Positions 8,617-16,713 of a stretch of 64,000 nucleotides of DNA are shown here, one piece after another; the first letter of the stretch is position 1, and each line of letters opens with the position of its first letter. The notes under the pieces were generated by a model. The model was not told where the DNA came from. It did not search any database and was given only the letters and a program-made list of their open reading frames with translations. The position numbers were made by a program, and so were the translations under genes. The DNA comes from Bacillus horti (GTDB taxonomy: Bacteria; Bacillota; Bacilli; Caldalkalibacillales; JCM-10596): contig NZ_JAUSTY010000021.1 of assembly GCF_030813115.1 (NCBI RefSeq), forward strand, positions 1 to 64,000, read 5' to 3'.

Positions 8617-8782
8617 AAACAGGCAGGTCTCCTGACTTAAGATTCAACATTAGCTCACGCCTTCCCAATCATAGGTGATCAGTGGCTTACCTTGAGCTAA
8701 CTCATCCTTCACAGTGGCGGGACCGTACCGGAATTGCACCGGGCTTCCCTTTTAATCCTTGATTCAATCAAGGAACCTGTTT
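8617..8782 (-). ncRNA. Cobalamin (B12) riboswitch aptamer
   Basis: On the minus strand the P1 stem is AAACAGG (8776-8782) with CCTGTTT (8617-8623). Between them are conserved aptamer segments: CCCGGTGCAATTCCGGTACG, GTCCCGCCACTGTGA, a second AAGCCACTG, GGGAAGGCG, and the 3' B12-box segment AGTCAGGAGACCTGCC. All lie in the expected order. The aptamer sits 166 bases upstream of the metE start with a terminator in between, an arrangement known to repress metE when adenosyl- or methylcobalamin is present. Confidence 0.95.
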
Positions 8783-8953
8783 CCACTTATTCAAATGTTC
8801 TTCCTTCACCAAAACGCCATGACAAAGCGTTCATAGTTAAGAGGAGGGTATCACTTCTACTAAGTTATGTCAAGATTATGAATTAGTTAAACATTTTAAG
8901 GATTTATTACGTCTATAATAGAGTACAAGAAACTTGAGATGGGGTGGATTAGA

Positions 8954-9379
8954 GTGACGAAGAAAATAACAACAAAAATGAAGGTAGAGTCAAAGCCATT
9001 ATATTATCTATTACTTCTAGGTCTAACAATAGTTCTTTTAGCTGGATGTGGAACGGATGGCATGTCGACAGGCGAGGGGGGCTCTTTAGATGATACACCT
9101 TACTTTGAGGGAATGATTTATTCAATTGCCGAGGGCGGAAATTCTATCTTAGTTATTCAAGGTATCGAACATGCAGATATTCCTCAATCCGAATGGCAGG
9201 GAAAAGAAGCGATTAGTTTTTCTTTTGATGAAGCTGTTACATTTTACGACAAGGAGGGGAATGAGATAACCAAGGATAGACTTATTAAAGGGCAGATGGT
9301 TAGAGTTTATCATACGGGTACCTTGGCTGAGTCGTATCCGATGCAAGGCAGGGCCATTGCTGTTCAGATTGTAGACTAA
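8954..9379 (+). CDS. DUF3221 family lipoprotein
   Basis: An exported lipoprotein of about 141 residues. The signal has a long hydrophobic core and lipobox LAGC. The mature part follows the DUF3221 pattern: YFEGMIYSIAEGGNSILVIQ, then AVTFYDKEGNEITKDRL, KGQMVRVYHTG and the hallmark ESYPMQGRA. It is probably an OB-fold-like domain of unknown function. The GTG at 8954 is preferred because GGGGTGG lies seven bases upstream. An in-frame ATG at 8939 has no clear ribosome site. Confidence 0.75.
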   Translation: MTKKITTKMKVESKPLYYLLLLGLTIVLLAGCGTDGMSTGEGGSLDDTPYFEGMIYSIAEGGNSILVIQGIEHADIPQSEWQGKEAISFSFDEAVTFYDKEGNEITKDRLIKGQMVRVYHTGTLAESYPMQGRAIAVQIVD

Positions 9380-9476
9380 GGAAAAAGTGTACTTTAAAAT
9401 GTAAGATATGTTGTAATAATATGTTGTGATTTTAGGATGAAATCACAACCACTTAGATTGAACAATAAACAACAAG

Positions 9477-9514
9477 AAAAGCCCGTACTCCACAAGTTGG
9501 AGTAACGGGCTTTA
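9477..9514. terminator. Bidirectional terminator between the DUF3221 gene and lexA
   Basis: GCCCGTACTCCA pairs with TGGAGTAACGGGC (one bulge), flanked by A and T runs. It serves both converging genes. Confidence 0.85.
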
Positions 9515-9576
9515 AATATGCTCGAAGTAATATCTAGTTCATGTAACATAGCTAGCATAATAATCTAACTCAAGTA

Positions 9577-10206
9577 TTAATGTAGGGTGCGAAATACTCC
9601 TACTACTTTTCCAAGAATGGATACGTCTCGAAGAATGATAGGTTCAAGAGATGAATTTTCAGGCTGTAGTCTGAAGTAATCCTTTTCTTTAAAGAAGCGT
9701 TTAATTGTAGCTTCTCCTTCATCCGTCATGGCTACGACAATATCTCCGTTATTCGCTACGTTCTGCTGCTTCACAATGACATAATCTCTATCATAGATAC
9801 CTGCTTCAATCATACTGTCACCTTGTACGGAAAGCATGTAGATGTGCTCGGAATCATGTGCAAAGCGCTCTGGAAGAGGGAAATATTCATCCACGTTCTC
9901 AATAGCGGTGATAGGTTGTCCAGCTGTAACTTTACCTATAACAGGGACGCGAACAAACGGTGTGCTTTGAATTTCCTCGCTACGGATAAACTCATCATCA
10001 AGGATTTCAATGGCTCTTGGCTTAGTTGGATCTCGGCGTATTAAGCCTTTCTTCTCTAAACGTGCTAAATGCCCGTGTACAGTGGAGCTAGAAGCTAGTC
10101 CTACGGCTTCACCAATTTCTCTTACTGAAGGTGGATATCCTTTGTCTTTTACTTCGCTTTTAATAAATTCTAGGATGGCACGTTGTCGGTTCGATAATGT
10201 TTTCAT
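9577..10206 (-). CDS. lexA: LexA repressor
   Basis: SOS master repressor that blocks DNA-damage genes until RecA-stimulated self-cleavage. The 209-residue protein has an N-terminal winged HTH (about 1-65, [11 protein letters not shown] and [20 protein letters not shown]), the Ala-Gly cleavage site in KVTAGQP, catalytic Ser in [10 protein letters not shown] and catalytic Lys in EATIKRFF. The start at 10204-10206 is set by GAGGTG six bases upstream; the longer open frame adds nine unsupported residues. SOS boxes in the divergent region indicate autoregulation and control of yneA. Confidence 0.97.
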   Translation of the reverse strand: MKTLSNRQRAILEFIKSEVKDKGYPPSVREIGEAVGLASSSTVHGHLARLEKKGLIRRDPTKPRAIEILDDEFIRSEEIQSTPFVRVPVIGKVTAGQPITAIENVDEYFPLPERFAHDSEHIYMLSVQGDSMIEAGIYDRDYVIVKQQNVANNGDIVVAMTDEGEATIKRFFKEKDYFRLQPENSSLEPIILRDVSILGKVVGVFRTLH

Positions 10207-10297
10207 TCCAATCACCTCAATATTAATTACCAAATTCTACTTATAAGCATTATAACACAGAACAAAAATAAGAACAAACATAAGTTCGAAAAAATAG

Positions 10298-10326
10298 TTG
10301 ACGAGAATATCTGTTCTGTTTATAAT
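10298..10326 (+). promoter_or_regulatory. Sigma-A promoter for yneA
   Basis: TTGACG (10298-10303), 17-bp spacer, TATAAT (10321-10326). The spacer contains an imperfect SOS box. Confidence 0.85.
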
Positions 10327-10360
10327 AAAAACGAACAAACGTTTTGGAAACAAATGTTTG
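10304..10360. promoter_or_regulatory. Cluster of three SOS (LexA) boxes
   Basis: Measured against the Bacillus consensus CGAACRNRYGTTYG: CGAACAAACGTTTT at 10332-10345 matches 13 of 14, GAAACAAATGTTTG at 10347-10360 matches 12 of 14, and AGAACAGATATTCT (minus strand of 10304-10317) matches 11 of 14. They lie between divergent lexA and yneA, as in B. subtilis. Confidence 0.85.
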
Positions 10361-10414
10361 ACTCCAGGTGAACAATTTTAATGAAAGACCACTATATATG
10401 ATGAGGTGAAGGAA

Positions 10415-10705
10415 ATGTCAATGCTTAAATTGTTAAAGGATTATTCTTATGTGATCGTGTTTGTTATCATCTTGTTTATTGTTTTCTATACCATGACTTC
10501 TGTTCTAGCTACTGCGGGGGATGCTGAAGAGTCGTCTGTCATTATTGAGCATGGTGATACTCTTTGGAAGATTGCTACTGAGCACCACAAGAGTATGGGA
10601 CTATCGGTACAAGAGTATGTTAGGCTAATCCAAAAGCTGAATGGACTGGATTCGGTTGTGATTTACCCTGGTCAAGAATTAGCGATAATGATTGGCTATA
10701 AGTGA
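10415..10705 (+). CDS. yneA: Cell division suppressor YneA (LysM protein)
   Basis: An SOS-induced division inhibitor of about 96 residues. One N-terminal transmembrane helix (about residues 9-31) anchors it with the LysM domain outside (VIIEHGDTLWKIATEH, then QKLNGLDSVVIYPGQEL). In B. subtilis YneA delays septation during DNA damage. The ATG at 10415 follows GAGGTGAAGG; an in-frame GTG at 10406 is too close to that site. It is divergent from lexA with SOS boxes on its promoter. Confidence 0.92.
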   Translation: MSMLKLLKDYSYVIVFVIILFIVFYTMTSVLATAGDAEESSVIIEHGDTLWKIATEHHKSMGLSVQEYVRLIQKLNGLDSVVIYPGQELAIMIGYK

Positions 10706-10816
10706 TGTATGCTTCCCTAAGTGGAAAGCAGTGAGCATATTTTGCCCAAGCTGAACGAAACATGCTATAATACGGATACATGAACTGAACTATATTTCGT
10801 ATTGTGAGGGATTGTT

Positions 10817-11050
10817 TTGCTTTCAACGGAGAAGATTCAACGGATTAATGAGCTTGCCAAAAAGGATAAAGAATCAGGTTTGACTAATGCAGAGAAAGAG
10901 GAGCAGAAGGAGCTGCGAGCGGAATATCTTAAGACGTTACGTTCCTCTTTAAAGTCAGACCTAATGAATGTAACGATCGTAGATCCGAATGGGGACGATG
11001 TAACCCCACAGAAGCTAAAGAATGAGCAAGCAAAGCGCAAGAAGCATTAA
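10817..11050 (+). CDS. ynzC: DUF896 family protein YnzC
   Basis: A 77-residue, highly charged cytosolic protein of the UPF0291/DUF896 family: IQRINELAKKDKESGLTNAE, KEEQKELRAEYLKTLRSSL, then a VTIVDPNGDDVTP tail. The family forms a short helical hairpin of unknown role. The TTG start is supported by GAGGG six bases upstream. In B. subtilis yneB, encoding a recombinase, separates yneA and ynzC; here that gene is absent. Confidence 0.9.
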   Translation: MLSTEKIQRINELAKKDKESGLTNAEKEEQKELRAEYLKTLRSSLKSDLMNVTIVDPNGDDVTPQKLKNEQAKRKKH

Positions 11051-11073
11051 ATAAATAGGTTGACCTTTAAAGG

Positions 11074-11104
11074 AAGTCAGTTATCAAAAACTGGCTTTTT
11101 TTGT
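11074..11104 (+). terminator. Intrinsic terminator after ynzC
   Basis: AAGTCAGTT pairs with AACTGGCTT, followed by TTTTTTG. The following stretch to 11415 (about 310 bases) holds only an AT-rich leader in which I could not fix a promoter. Confidence 0.85.
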
Positions 11105-11415
11105 TTTTATTTGTATGTCTAAAGAGGCTCGGATTGTCCCTGACCAATTAACGAAAAAAATTTTAGCACCAACTTTCCTTTTATACTTAGGGCTTAGAAA
11201 GATAGGGGGAAATGTTCACATTTTTTTGGACAACTTTTTCAGACACAGTTCGTCAAAATAGGTATAAAATCTTTAATAATAAAGGTTTTTTCAAGTTATT
11301 TCAAATAATAAAATGGAGGGAGGCTGGTACATCAAGAGTTTAGGAACCCGATCAATCATAAAGCCATGTCACAATAGTCAACATATTGGAATTAATGTAT
11401 GGAGAGGGGAACAGC

Positions 11416-13020
11416 ATGAAGAAAAAGGCCAGTCTTTTTTTCTTTTTTTTACTTGCCTCACTATTAGTAGTAGGTACATATTCTGAGGTAGGTGTAAGCG
11501 CAAATCAGGCGATTAAATTAATCGTTGAAGGAAAGCAGCAAAGCCCTGATGTTCCTCCAGAATTAAAGGACAACCGTACGTTTGTCCCAATTCGTTTTGT
11601 AGCAGAAGCTATGGGAGCTCAGGTTAATTGGAATAAGTCAGCTTTACAGGTAGAGATTAAACGAGATCAAGCAACGATCCATTTAAACCTTAACTCAAGA
11701 ACGGTTACGGTGAATGGACAAGCTCATCAAATTGATACTCATCCATACATGTCCAAATCCCGTACAATGGTTCCTGTACGATTTGTTAGTGAATTTCTTG
11801 GATTAGATGTCGGTTGGCAAGCCAAAGAAAAGACGGTTGTGATTTCAAAACCGATGACGCTTTCTATTAATGGACAAGCTTTTACAGGAGTATATCGTCC
11901 GGTCCAGCTTAATAATAGCGTATATGTTCCAATCGTAGAAATGGCTAAGAGATTAAACGTAGGTGTTAGGCAACAAAATGGACAGTATATATTCTCGTAC
12001 GCAAGTCCATCAGGAAACCAAGGAACGGTATCAAATCAAATAGCAGCAAGTGAAATTCAGATGGTTGATGATATAGCGATGGCAAACAGAAATCACATCG
12101 AGACGTTACTAGGAGCAGAGGTGACATCCTCTCATCAAGACCATATTGAAGTGACTAAGGAAGTTTCATATCTTGAGCTATCTGATATTTCGTTAGAGAA
12201 CGGGAAGTACATCATTACAGCGCCGGGCTTAGATCGGTCCAGCCTTGATTATTTCTTTTTAGCAGACCCGAATCGTTTGGTAGTAGATATTCCATTTACA
12301 CAAATCGGTGAGGCATTAAAAACGACGGGTACACTACCACTTGCTCATGATGTGGTAGATCAAGTACGTATTTCACAGTTCAGTTCTTCACCAATGACCA
12401 TTCGCTTAGTGTTCGATTTAAATAAGAGAGCTAATGTAGATATCCAAAAGGTTGGCGACACACTTGAGTTTACGTTGACTCATAAAAAGCCTTTAATATA
12501 TCTTGACCCAGGTCATGGAGCCCACGACCCTGGTGCAGGTGGAGCAAATACTAGAGAAAAGGATGTTGTTCTTGCCGTCTCTAATAAATTGTTCGCTTTA
12601 CTGGAGGCAGATCAAGATATCGATGTACAAGCTACGCGTAAAACAGACGTCTTTTTAAGCTTAACAGAGCGTACAGACTTAGCAAACAAAGCAGGAGCAG
12701 ATATGTTCCTTTCTATTCATGCTAACGCAGCGACTAGCTCTTCAGCTCATGGAACAGAAACTTTTGTTCATGTAAACGCGGATCGTACGTTTGGTAGTAT
12801 TGTTCACAAACATTTAGTAAAGGCTACGGGGCTAAGAGATCGTGGCCTGAAGGAAGCAAACTTTAGTGTACTGAGAAATTCGAAAATGCCCGCTGCTTTA
12901 ATTGAAATTGCTTTTATTAGCAATCCTCAAGAGGAGAAGCTACTAAAGGATCCAGCCTTCCAAGATAAAGTAGCAAAGGCATTGTATGATGCTGTAAGGG
13001 AGTATGAGTTTGGAAAGTAA
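11416..13020 (+). CDS. N-acetylmuramoyl-L-alanine amidase with stalk and AMIN domains
   Basis: A secreted cell-wall hydrolase of 534 residues that cuts the amide bond between muramic acid and the peptide stem. Order: signal peptide (1-28, cleavage near VSANQ), stalk-type domain (about 30-190, with VPIRFVAEAMGAQVNW and VPVRFVSEFLGLDVGW), AMIN domain (about 250-350, for localisation), and Amidase_3 (about 360-532). The zinc and catalytic residues are in YLDPGHGAHDPGAGG, NTREKDVVL, SIHANA and IEIAFISNPQEE. The start at 11416 follows GGAGAGGGG; an open frame from 11386 lacks a site. Confidence 0.93.
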   Translation: MKKKASLFFFFLLASLLVVGTYSEVGVSANQAIKLIVEGKQQSPDVPPELKDNRTFVPIRFVAEAMGAQVNWNKSALQVEIKRDQATIHLNLNSRTVTVNGQAHQIDTHPYMSKSRTMVPVRFVSEFLGLDVGWQAKEKTVVISKPMTLSINGQAFTGVYRPVQLNNSVYVPIVEMAKRLNVGVRQQNGQYIFSYASPSGNQGTVSNQIAASEIQMVDDIAMANRNHIETLLGAEVTSSHQDHIEVTKEVSYLELSDISLENGKYIITAPGLDRSSLDYFFLADPNRLVVDIPFTQIGEALKTTGTLPLAHDVVDQVRISQFSSSPMTIRLVFDLNKRANVDIQKVGDTLEFTLTHKKPLIYLDPGHGAHDPGAGGANTREKDVVLAVSNKLFALLEADQDIDVQATRKTDVFLSLTERTDLANKAGADMFLSIHANAATSSSAHGTETFVHVNADRTFGSIVHKHLVKATGLRDRGLKEANFSVLRNSKMPAALIEIAFISNPQEEKLLKDPAFQDKVAKALYDAVREYEFGK

Positions 13021-13084
13021 GCTGAAGTGAATACTTTTTGGTTTTAGAAGCAAATTGAATCCTGCTTATAAACCAACTTTTCTC

Positions 13085-13144
13085 AAGAGAATTAGCACAG
13101 AAGTGAGGTAAAACCTCCATTTTCTGTTGCTAATTCTCTTTTAT
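13085..13144 (+). terminator. Long-stem terminator after the amidase gene
   Basis: AAGAGAATTAGCACAGAA (13085-13102) pairs with TTCTGTTGCTAATTCTCTT (13122-13140) with one bulge, then TTTATT. Confidence 0.82.
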
Positions 13145-13299
13145 TGGGCAAAGTAATGTGTGAGTGCGAACTACGCTGATTCTACTAATTAAAGTCTAAA
13201 AACGTATGTAGTGGTAAAAAGTAAGTTTAATAGGTTATAGTTGAAGAACAAGCGTAATAATGAGGGAGTATGGTAACTTTTATAAAGTAGGTGGTAAAA

Positions 13300-13827
13300 A
13301 TGGGAACAAACAAAGTTATTGTCGGTCTATCGGGTAGTATTCGTGATCAATCATCAACTAAAAAATCACTGAACAGTCTCAGGAGATATATATCGGAGGA
13401 GATTGAATATATCATTTACGATGGTCTTCAAAAGCTCCCACATTTTAATCCAGAATTAGATAACGAAGAAGCTCCTGCGGAGGTTCAAGTTTATAGAGCC
13501 TTATTAGACAGAGCAGATGGTGTAATTATTTGTACACCAGAATATATTAAAGGAGTACCTGGTGTGTTAAAAAATGCACTAGAATGGCTAGTTTCTTCAG
13601 CCACACTATACCAAAAGCCTGTTGCCGTTATTACTGCATCAGGCGGAGGAGAACATGCTCATCAAGCATTACTATTAAATTTAAGTATGCTTGAGGCTAG
13701 TGTAGAACACACTCTTTTAATTTCTGGTGCAAATAATAAACTTACTGAGGATGGAGAGTACGCCAATGATGAAGTCGTACAATCTCTCAAGGAATTGGTT
13801 GCAGGCATAACGCTTCAAAACAATTGA
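13300..13827 (+). CDS. NADPH-dependent FMN reductase family protein
   Basis: A flavodoxin-fold oxidoreductase of 175 residues that should use NAD(P)H to reduce FMN or a quinone, azo or nitro substrate. The phosphate-binding loop is GLSGSIRDQSSTKKSL near residue 10. The flavin-binding signature is IICTPEYIKGVPGVLKNALEWL near residues 78-100, followed by KPVAVITASGGG. The ATG at 13300 is preferred over GTG at 13291 because AGGTGG precedes it at good spacing. No operon partner is visible. Confidence 0.85.
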   Translation: MGTNKVIVGLSGSIRDQSSTKKSLNSLRRYISEEIEYIIYDGLQKLPHFNPELDNEEAPAEVQVYRALLDRADGVIICTPEYIKGVPGVLKNALEWLVSSATLYQKPVAVITASGGGEHAHQALLLNLSMLEASVEHTLLISGANNKLTEDGEYANDEVVQSLKELVAGITLQNN

Positions 13828-13892
13828 AAAGGTCTGCACCACTGAGGAAATATTTGAAGTAATAGCCATGATTATGTAAAAGAGGCTTTTGA

Positions 13893-13907
13893 GCGCTAAA
13901 GTAGCGC
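13893..13907. repeat. Short GC-rich dyad upstream of the Rrf2 gene
   Basis: GCGCTA-AAG-TAGCGC. It could be a small operator for the adjacent regulator; there is no T run for a terminator. Confidence 0.35.
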
Positions 13908-13970
13908 CAGCAAACGGTAGCTGTTAAAATAGATTTACTCTTAAAAGAATTTTCGGTGAGGTGAAGGGAC

Positions 13971-14417
13971 TTGATAACTGAAAAATATACACCAACTGCA
14001 ACACCTAAGTGGCTGGGCTATGCCCTTCAATCGCTTGTTTTTATGTCTGGGCAACAAAAGGAGCATTGTGCCAGCAGTGAGATCGCTGAAAATGTGTGCA
14101 GTGAGGCTACGTTAACTCGTCGAGTTCTTTCCCGCTTGGTCAAGGCGGGGATTGTGGAGGCAAGAGAAGGACGTGATGGGGGATACGCTCTTAGTAGAAA
14201 ACCAGAGGATATCTCCTTTGCCGATGTATACAAAGCTATTCAGATGGTAGAACCCCTGTACACAGGTTTGCTTGATACAACAAAAGGGGGGCCTTTTGAA
14301 ACAGAAACGCGGGATATGTTTACTGAGGTAATAAATGAATCTGAGCGGCAGTTAATTTTAGTATTAGAACGTCATACAATTGCAGATTTGATCCAAAAAA
14401 TTAATCAAGAAAAATAA
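13971..14417 (+). CDS. Rrf2 family transcriptional regulator
   Basis: A winged-helix regulator of 148 residues. The HTH is EIAENVCSEATLTRRVLSRL, then VKAGIVEAREGRDGGYALSR, the Rrf2 hallmark wing. The C-terminal half lacks the three-cysteine cluster of iron-sulfur Rrf2 proteins such as IscR or NsrR, so it is more like cluster-free YwnA-type members. The TTG start follows AGGTGAAGGG. It sits directly upstream of a DHA2 efflux gene whose promoter is bracketed by repeats, which suggests local control of the pump. Confidence 0.85.
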   Translation: MITEKYTPTATPKWLGYALQSLVFMSGQQKEHCASSEIAENVCSEATLTRRVLSRLVKAGIVEAREGRDGGYALSRKPEDISFADVYKAIQMVEPLYTGLLDTTKGGPFETETRDMFTEVINESERQLILVLERHTIADLIQKINQEK

Positions 14418-14423
14418 AAAAAA

Positions 14424-14466
14424 ACTGTGATTGACATAAGCATAGTTATCGCATATACTGTGATTT
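14424..14466 (+). promoter_or_regulatory. Promoter of the DHA2 pump bracketed by ACTGTGATT repeats
   Basis: TTGACA (14431-14436), 17-bp spacer, TATACT (14454-14459). ACTGTGATT occurs at 14424-14432 and again at 14458-14466, overlapping the -35 and -10 edges. A related ACTGTGGTT follows at about 14491. Confidence 0.8.
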
Positions 14467-14534
14467 GAAAAGCCATATTTTTTTGTTTTTAACTGTGGTT
14501 TTTAAAATCATATTTTTGAAAGGAGAATTTTAGT

Positions 14535-15968
14535 TTGACCGACGAACAACCCTTTACTATTCGCTCGATCATGGCTCCCTTAATTGCAGTTGTTGTAGGT
14601 ATGATTATGGTTATTTTGGACAGTACGATTGTCAATGTTGCTTTTCCAAAATTCCAACAAGAGTTTAATAGCTCCTTGTCTGTGGTACAGTGGACGTTTA
14701 CTGGCTACACACTAGCTTTATCAGCTGTTATTCCCCTTGCAGGCTGGATGACAGACAAATTCGGAACGAAACGAGTTTTTCTAACTACGATTGTTCTATT
14801 TACGCTCGGCTCAGTATTATGCGCAATGGCACAGACGATTGAACAATTGATTATTTTTCGCATTATTCAGGGGCTTGGTGGAGGAATGGTAGCTCCGATC
14901 GGCATGGCTATCATCTATCGGCTGGCGCCTCCCCATAAGGTCGGAGCGGTAATGGGTGTGCTAGGCGTTCCTATCCTCATTGCTCCTGCGTTAGGTCCAG
15001 TGCTGTCCGGTTGGATAATCGATTATGTATCGTGGCATTGGATATTTCTTATCAATTTACCCATTGGTATCATAGCCATAGCTATTGGAATAAGATATTT
15101 GCCAGTATTTCCGCAGGGGGAGGCACCGAGATTAGATTTTCTTGGTATGCTCCTAGCTCCGCTCGCTTTTTCCATGCTAGCTTTCGGTGTAAATGAAGGA
15201 GCTGTAGATTGGACATCTACAAGGACAATTATTGCTATAACTATTGGAATAGCGACATTAATCGGTTTGATAGTTACTGAGCTTAGACACAAACAGCCTT
15301 TGCTTGAATTACGTGTGTTCCGCTCCTCGGATTTTAGAAGGGGCATCCTGTTACTATGGCTTGTGCAAATTACCTTGTTTGGTATTATGGTTCTTTTTCC
15401 GGTGTATCTTCAGACCGTTCGGGGGTACTCTCCTCTTGATACGGGATTAATAATGCTTGTTCAAGCGGTTGGCTCAATCATTTTCACACCCATTGGAGGG
15501 CGATTTTTTGATAAGGTTGGAGCTCGTCCATTAGCTTTGATTGGTTTGACGATCATATCGGGTGCACTTTTCTGGCTAACACAGGTCTCACTAGACACAC
15601 AATTGTTACTGCTTCTATTACCCTTGTTTATGATTGGCTCAGGTATGGGATTAATTATGATGGCGCTTAATACACATGTTCTTAATTCCGCTCCACGCCA
15701 TCTAGTTGGTAGGGTAACTTCACTTACTACGGCTGCACAGCATGTTGTAACATCATTTGCTGTTGCAGGTCTTACAGGTTTTCTTGCTTTAAGAACGAAT
15801 GGACTAACCGAAAACGTGGAGGTGGAAAGCATTGCCGTAGCTTACAGCGACACATTTTTGTTGACAGCTATCCTATCAGCTGTTGGTGTCGTGCTTAGTC
15901 TTTTGCTGCGAAAGCCGAAAATGGATCCGAATCATTCAGTCTCAGGAACCGAATCAACAATAAATTAA
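14535..15968 (+). CDS. DHA2-type MFS multidrug efflux transporter (EmrB/QacA family)
   Basis: A proton-driven exporter of 477 residues with about 14 hydrophobic segments. Family motifs are present: LDSTIVNVAFPKFQ in helix 1, GWMTDKFGTKRVF (motif A) between helices 2 and 3, and GVLGVPILIAPALGPVLSGW (motif C) in helix 5. The substrate cannot be predicted. The TTG start follows AAAGGAG. It lies downstream of the Rrf2 regulator and is followed 22 bases later by a DUF6069-like membrane protein. Confidence 0.92.
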   Translation: MTDEQPFTIRSIMAPLIAVVVGMIMVILDSTIVNVAFPKFQQEFNSSLSVVQWTFTGYTLALSAVIPLAGWMTDKFGTKRVFLTTIVLFTLGSVLCAMAQTIEQLIIFRIIQGLGGGMVAPIGMAIIYRLAPPHKVGAVMGVLGVPILIAPALGPVLSGWIIDYVSWHWIFLINLPIGIIAIAIGIRYLPVFPQGEAPRLDFLGMLLAPLAFSMLAFGVNEGAVDWTSTRTIIAITIGIATLIGLIVTELRHKQPLLELRVFRSSDFRRGILLLWLVQITLFGIMVLFPVYLQTVRGYSPLDTGLIMLVQAVGSIIFTPIGGRFFDKVGARPLALIGLTIISGALFWLTQVSLDTQLLLLLLPLFMIGSGMGLIMMALNTHVLNSAPRHLVGRVTSLTTAAQHVVTSFAVAGLTGFLALRTNGLTENVEVESIAVAYSDTFLLTAILSAVGVVLSLLLRKPKMDPNHSVSGTESTIN

Positions 15969-15990
15969 TTTGAGAAGGGAGTTGCTTGTC

Positions 15991-16404
15991 ATGGAGACAG
16001 CGACACAACAACAAAAAGTAAGTGCTATTTCAGTAAAGAAAACGCTCATAGCTGGTTCGCTAGCGGGCATTATATCAGTTATCGTATCCAATTTACTGGC
16101 GTGGGGGATTATGAGCGCTAATGATTATCAGTTTGAAATGTTAAATGGATTTTCGATTACGCTATCAGCATTTTTCGTTAATTTGATCGGCGCTTTTATA
16201 TTTCGGTTCATACAAAAGAAATCAAAGAGAGCCATCATGTATTATGCTATCCTCAGTGTAGTTATGGCGATACTGATGAGTATCAACACATCTACCAATC
16301 CAATGGAGCCGAATATCGCAGCTGTGGCTAATCCATTGCATTATCTGGTAGCAATATTATCACTTGTTCTCATTCCCCTGTTTATGAAAAGAGGGCAAAG
16401 CTAA
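15991..16404 (+). CDS. Four-TM membrane protein, DUF6069-like
   Basis: A 137-residue protein with about four hydrophobic helices (near residues 17-40, 54-72, 81-97 and 116-131). The arrangement resembles DUF6069 proteins often found beside drug transporters. The start at 15991 is supported by AAGGGAG; an in-frame TTG at 15970 lacks a site. It is likely co-transcribed with the DHA2 pump, and its role is unknown. Confidence 0.6.
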   Translation: METATQQQKVSAISVKKTLIAGSLAGIISVIVSNLLAWGIMSANDYQFEMLNGFSITLSAFFVNLIGAFIFRFIQKKSKRAIMYYAILSVVMAILMSINTSTNPMEPNIAAVANPLHYLVAILSLVLIPLFMKRGQS

Positions 16405-16542
16405 GTTTTAACCGAAGATAACCGATGTACATATCATAATCATTAAAATAGTCATGGTAAATCAGTATCAAAATCAGCCACGGATTTCCGCCAGAAGAAT
16501 AAAAAAATGATGTAGAGAATACTGTATCTGTGAGGACAAAGT

Positions 16543-16582
16543 AAAAAGCATCTGCCCATTATAAAAGGCAGATGCTTTTTTA
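16543..16582. terminator. Bidirectional terminator between the pump operon and uppP
   Basis: Perfect 14-bp stem AAAAAGCATCTGCC/GGCAGATGCTTTTT. Confidence 0.9.
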
Positions 16583-16713
16583 TTACAGTTAAGAATTTAT
16601 AAAATTTGATACAATGATTTCTTCAAGTTTTATAAATTCTGGCTGCATGTAAAAGCTTTCTCTAATGATGGACTAGACAACCTCTTCGAGAGGGCTTTGA
16701 TAGGAAGCTTTTC

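Noticed and set aside
10271-10288. GAAC...GTTC pair next to lexA as an additional SOS box
   Set aside because: The half-sites are separated by 8 rather than 4 bases, so LexA would not recognise them as one box.
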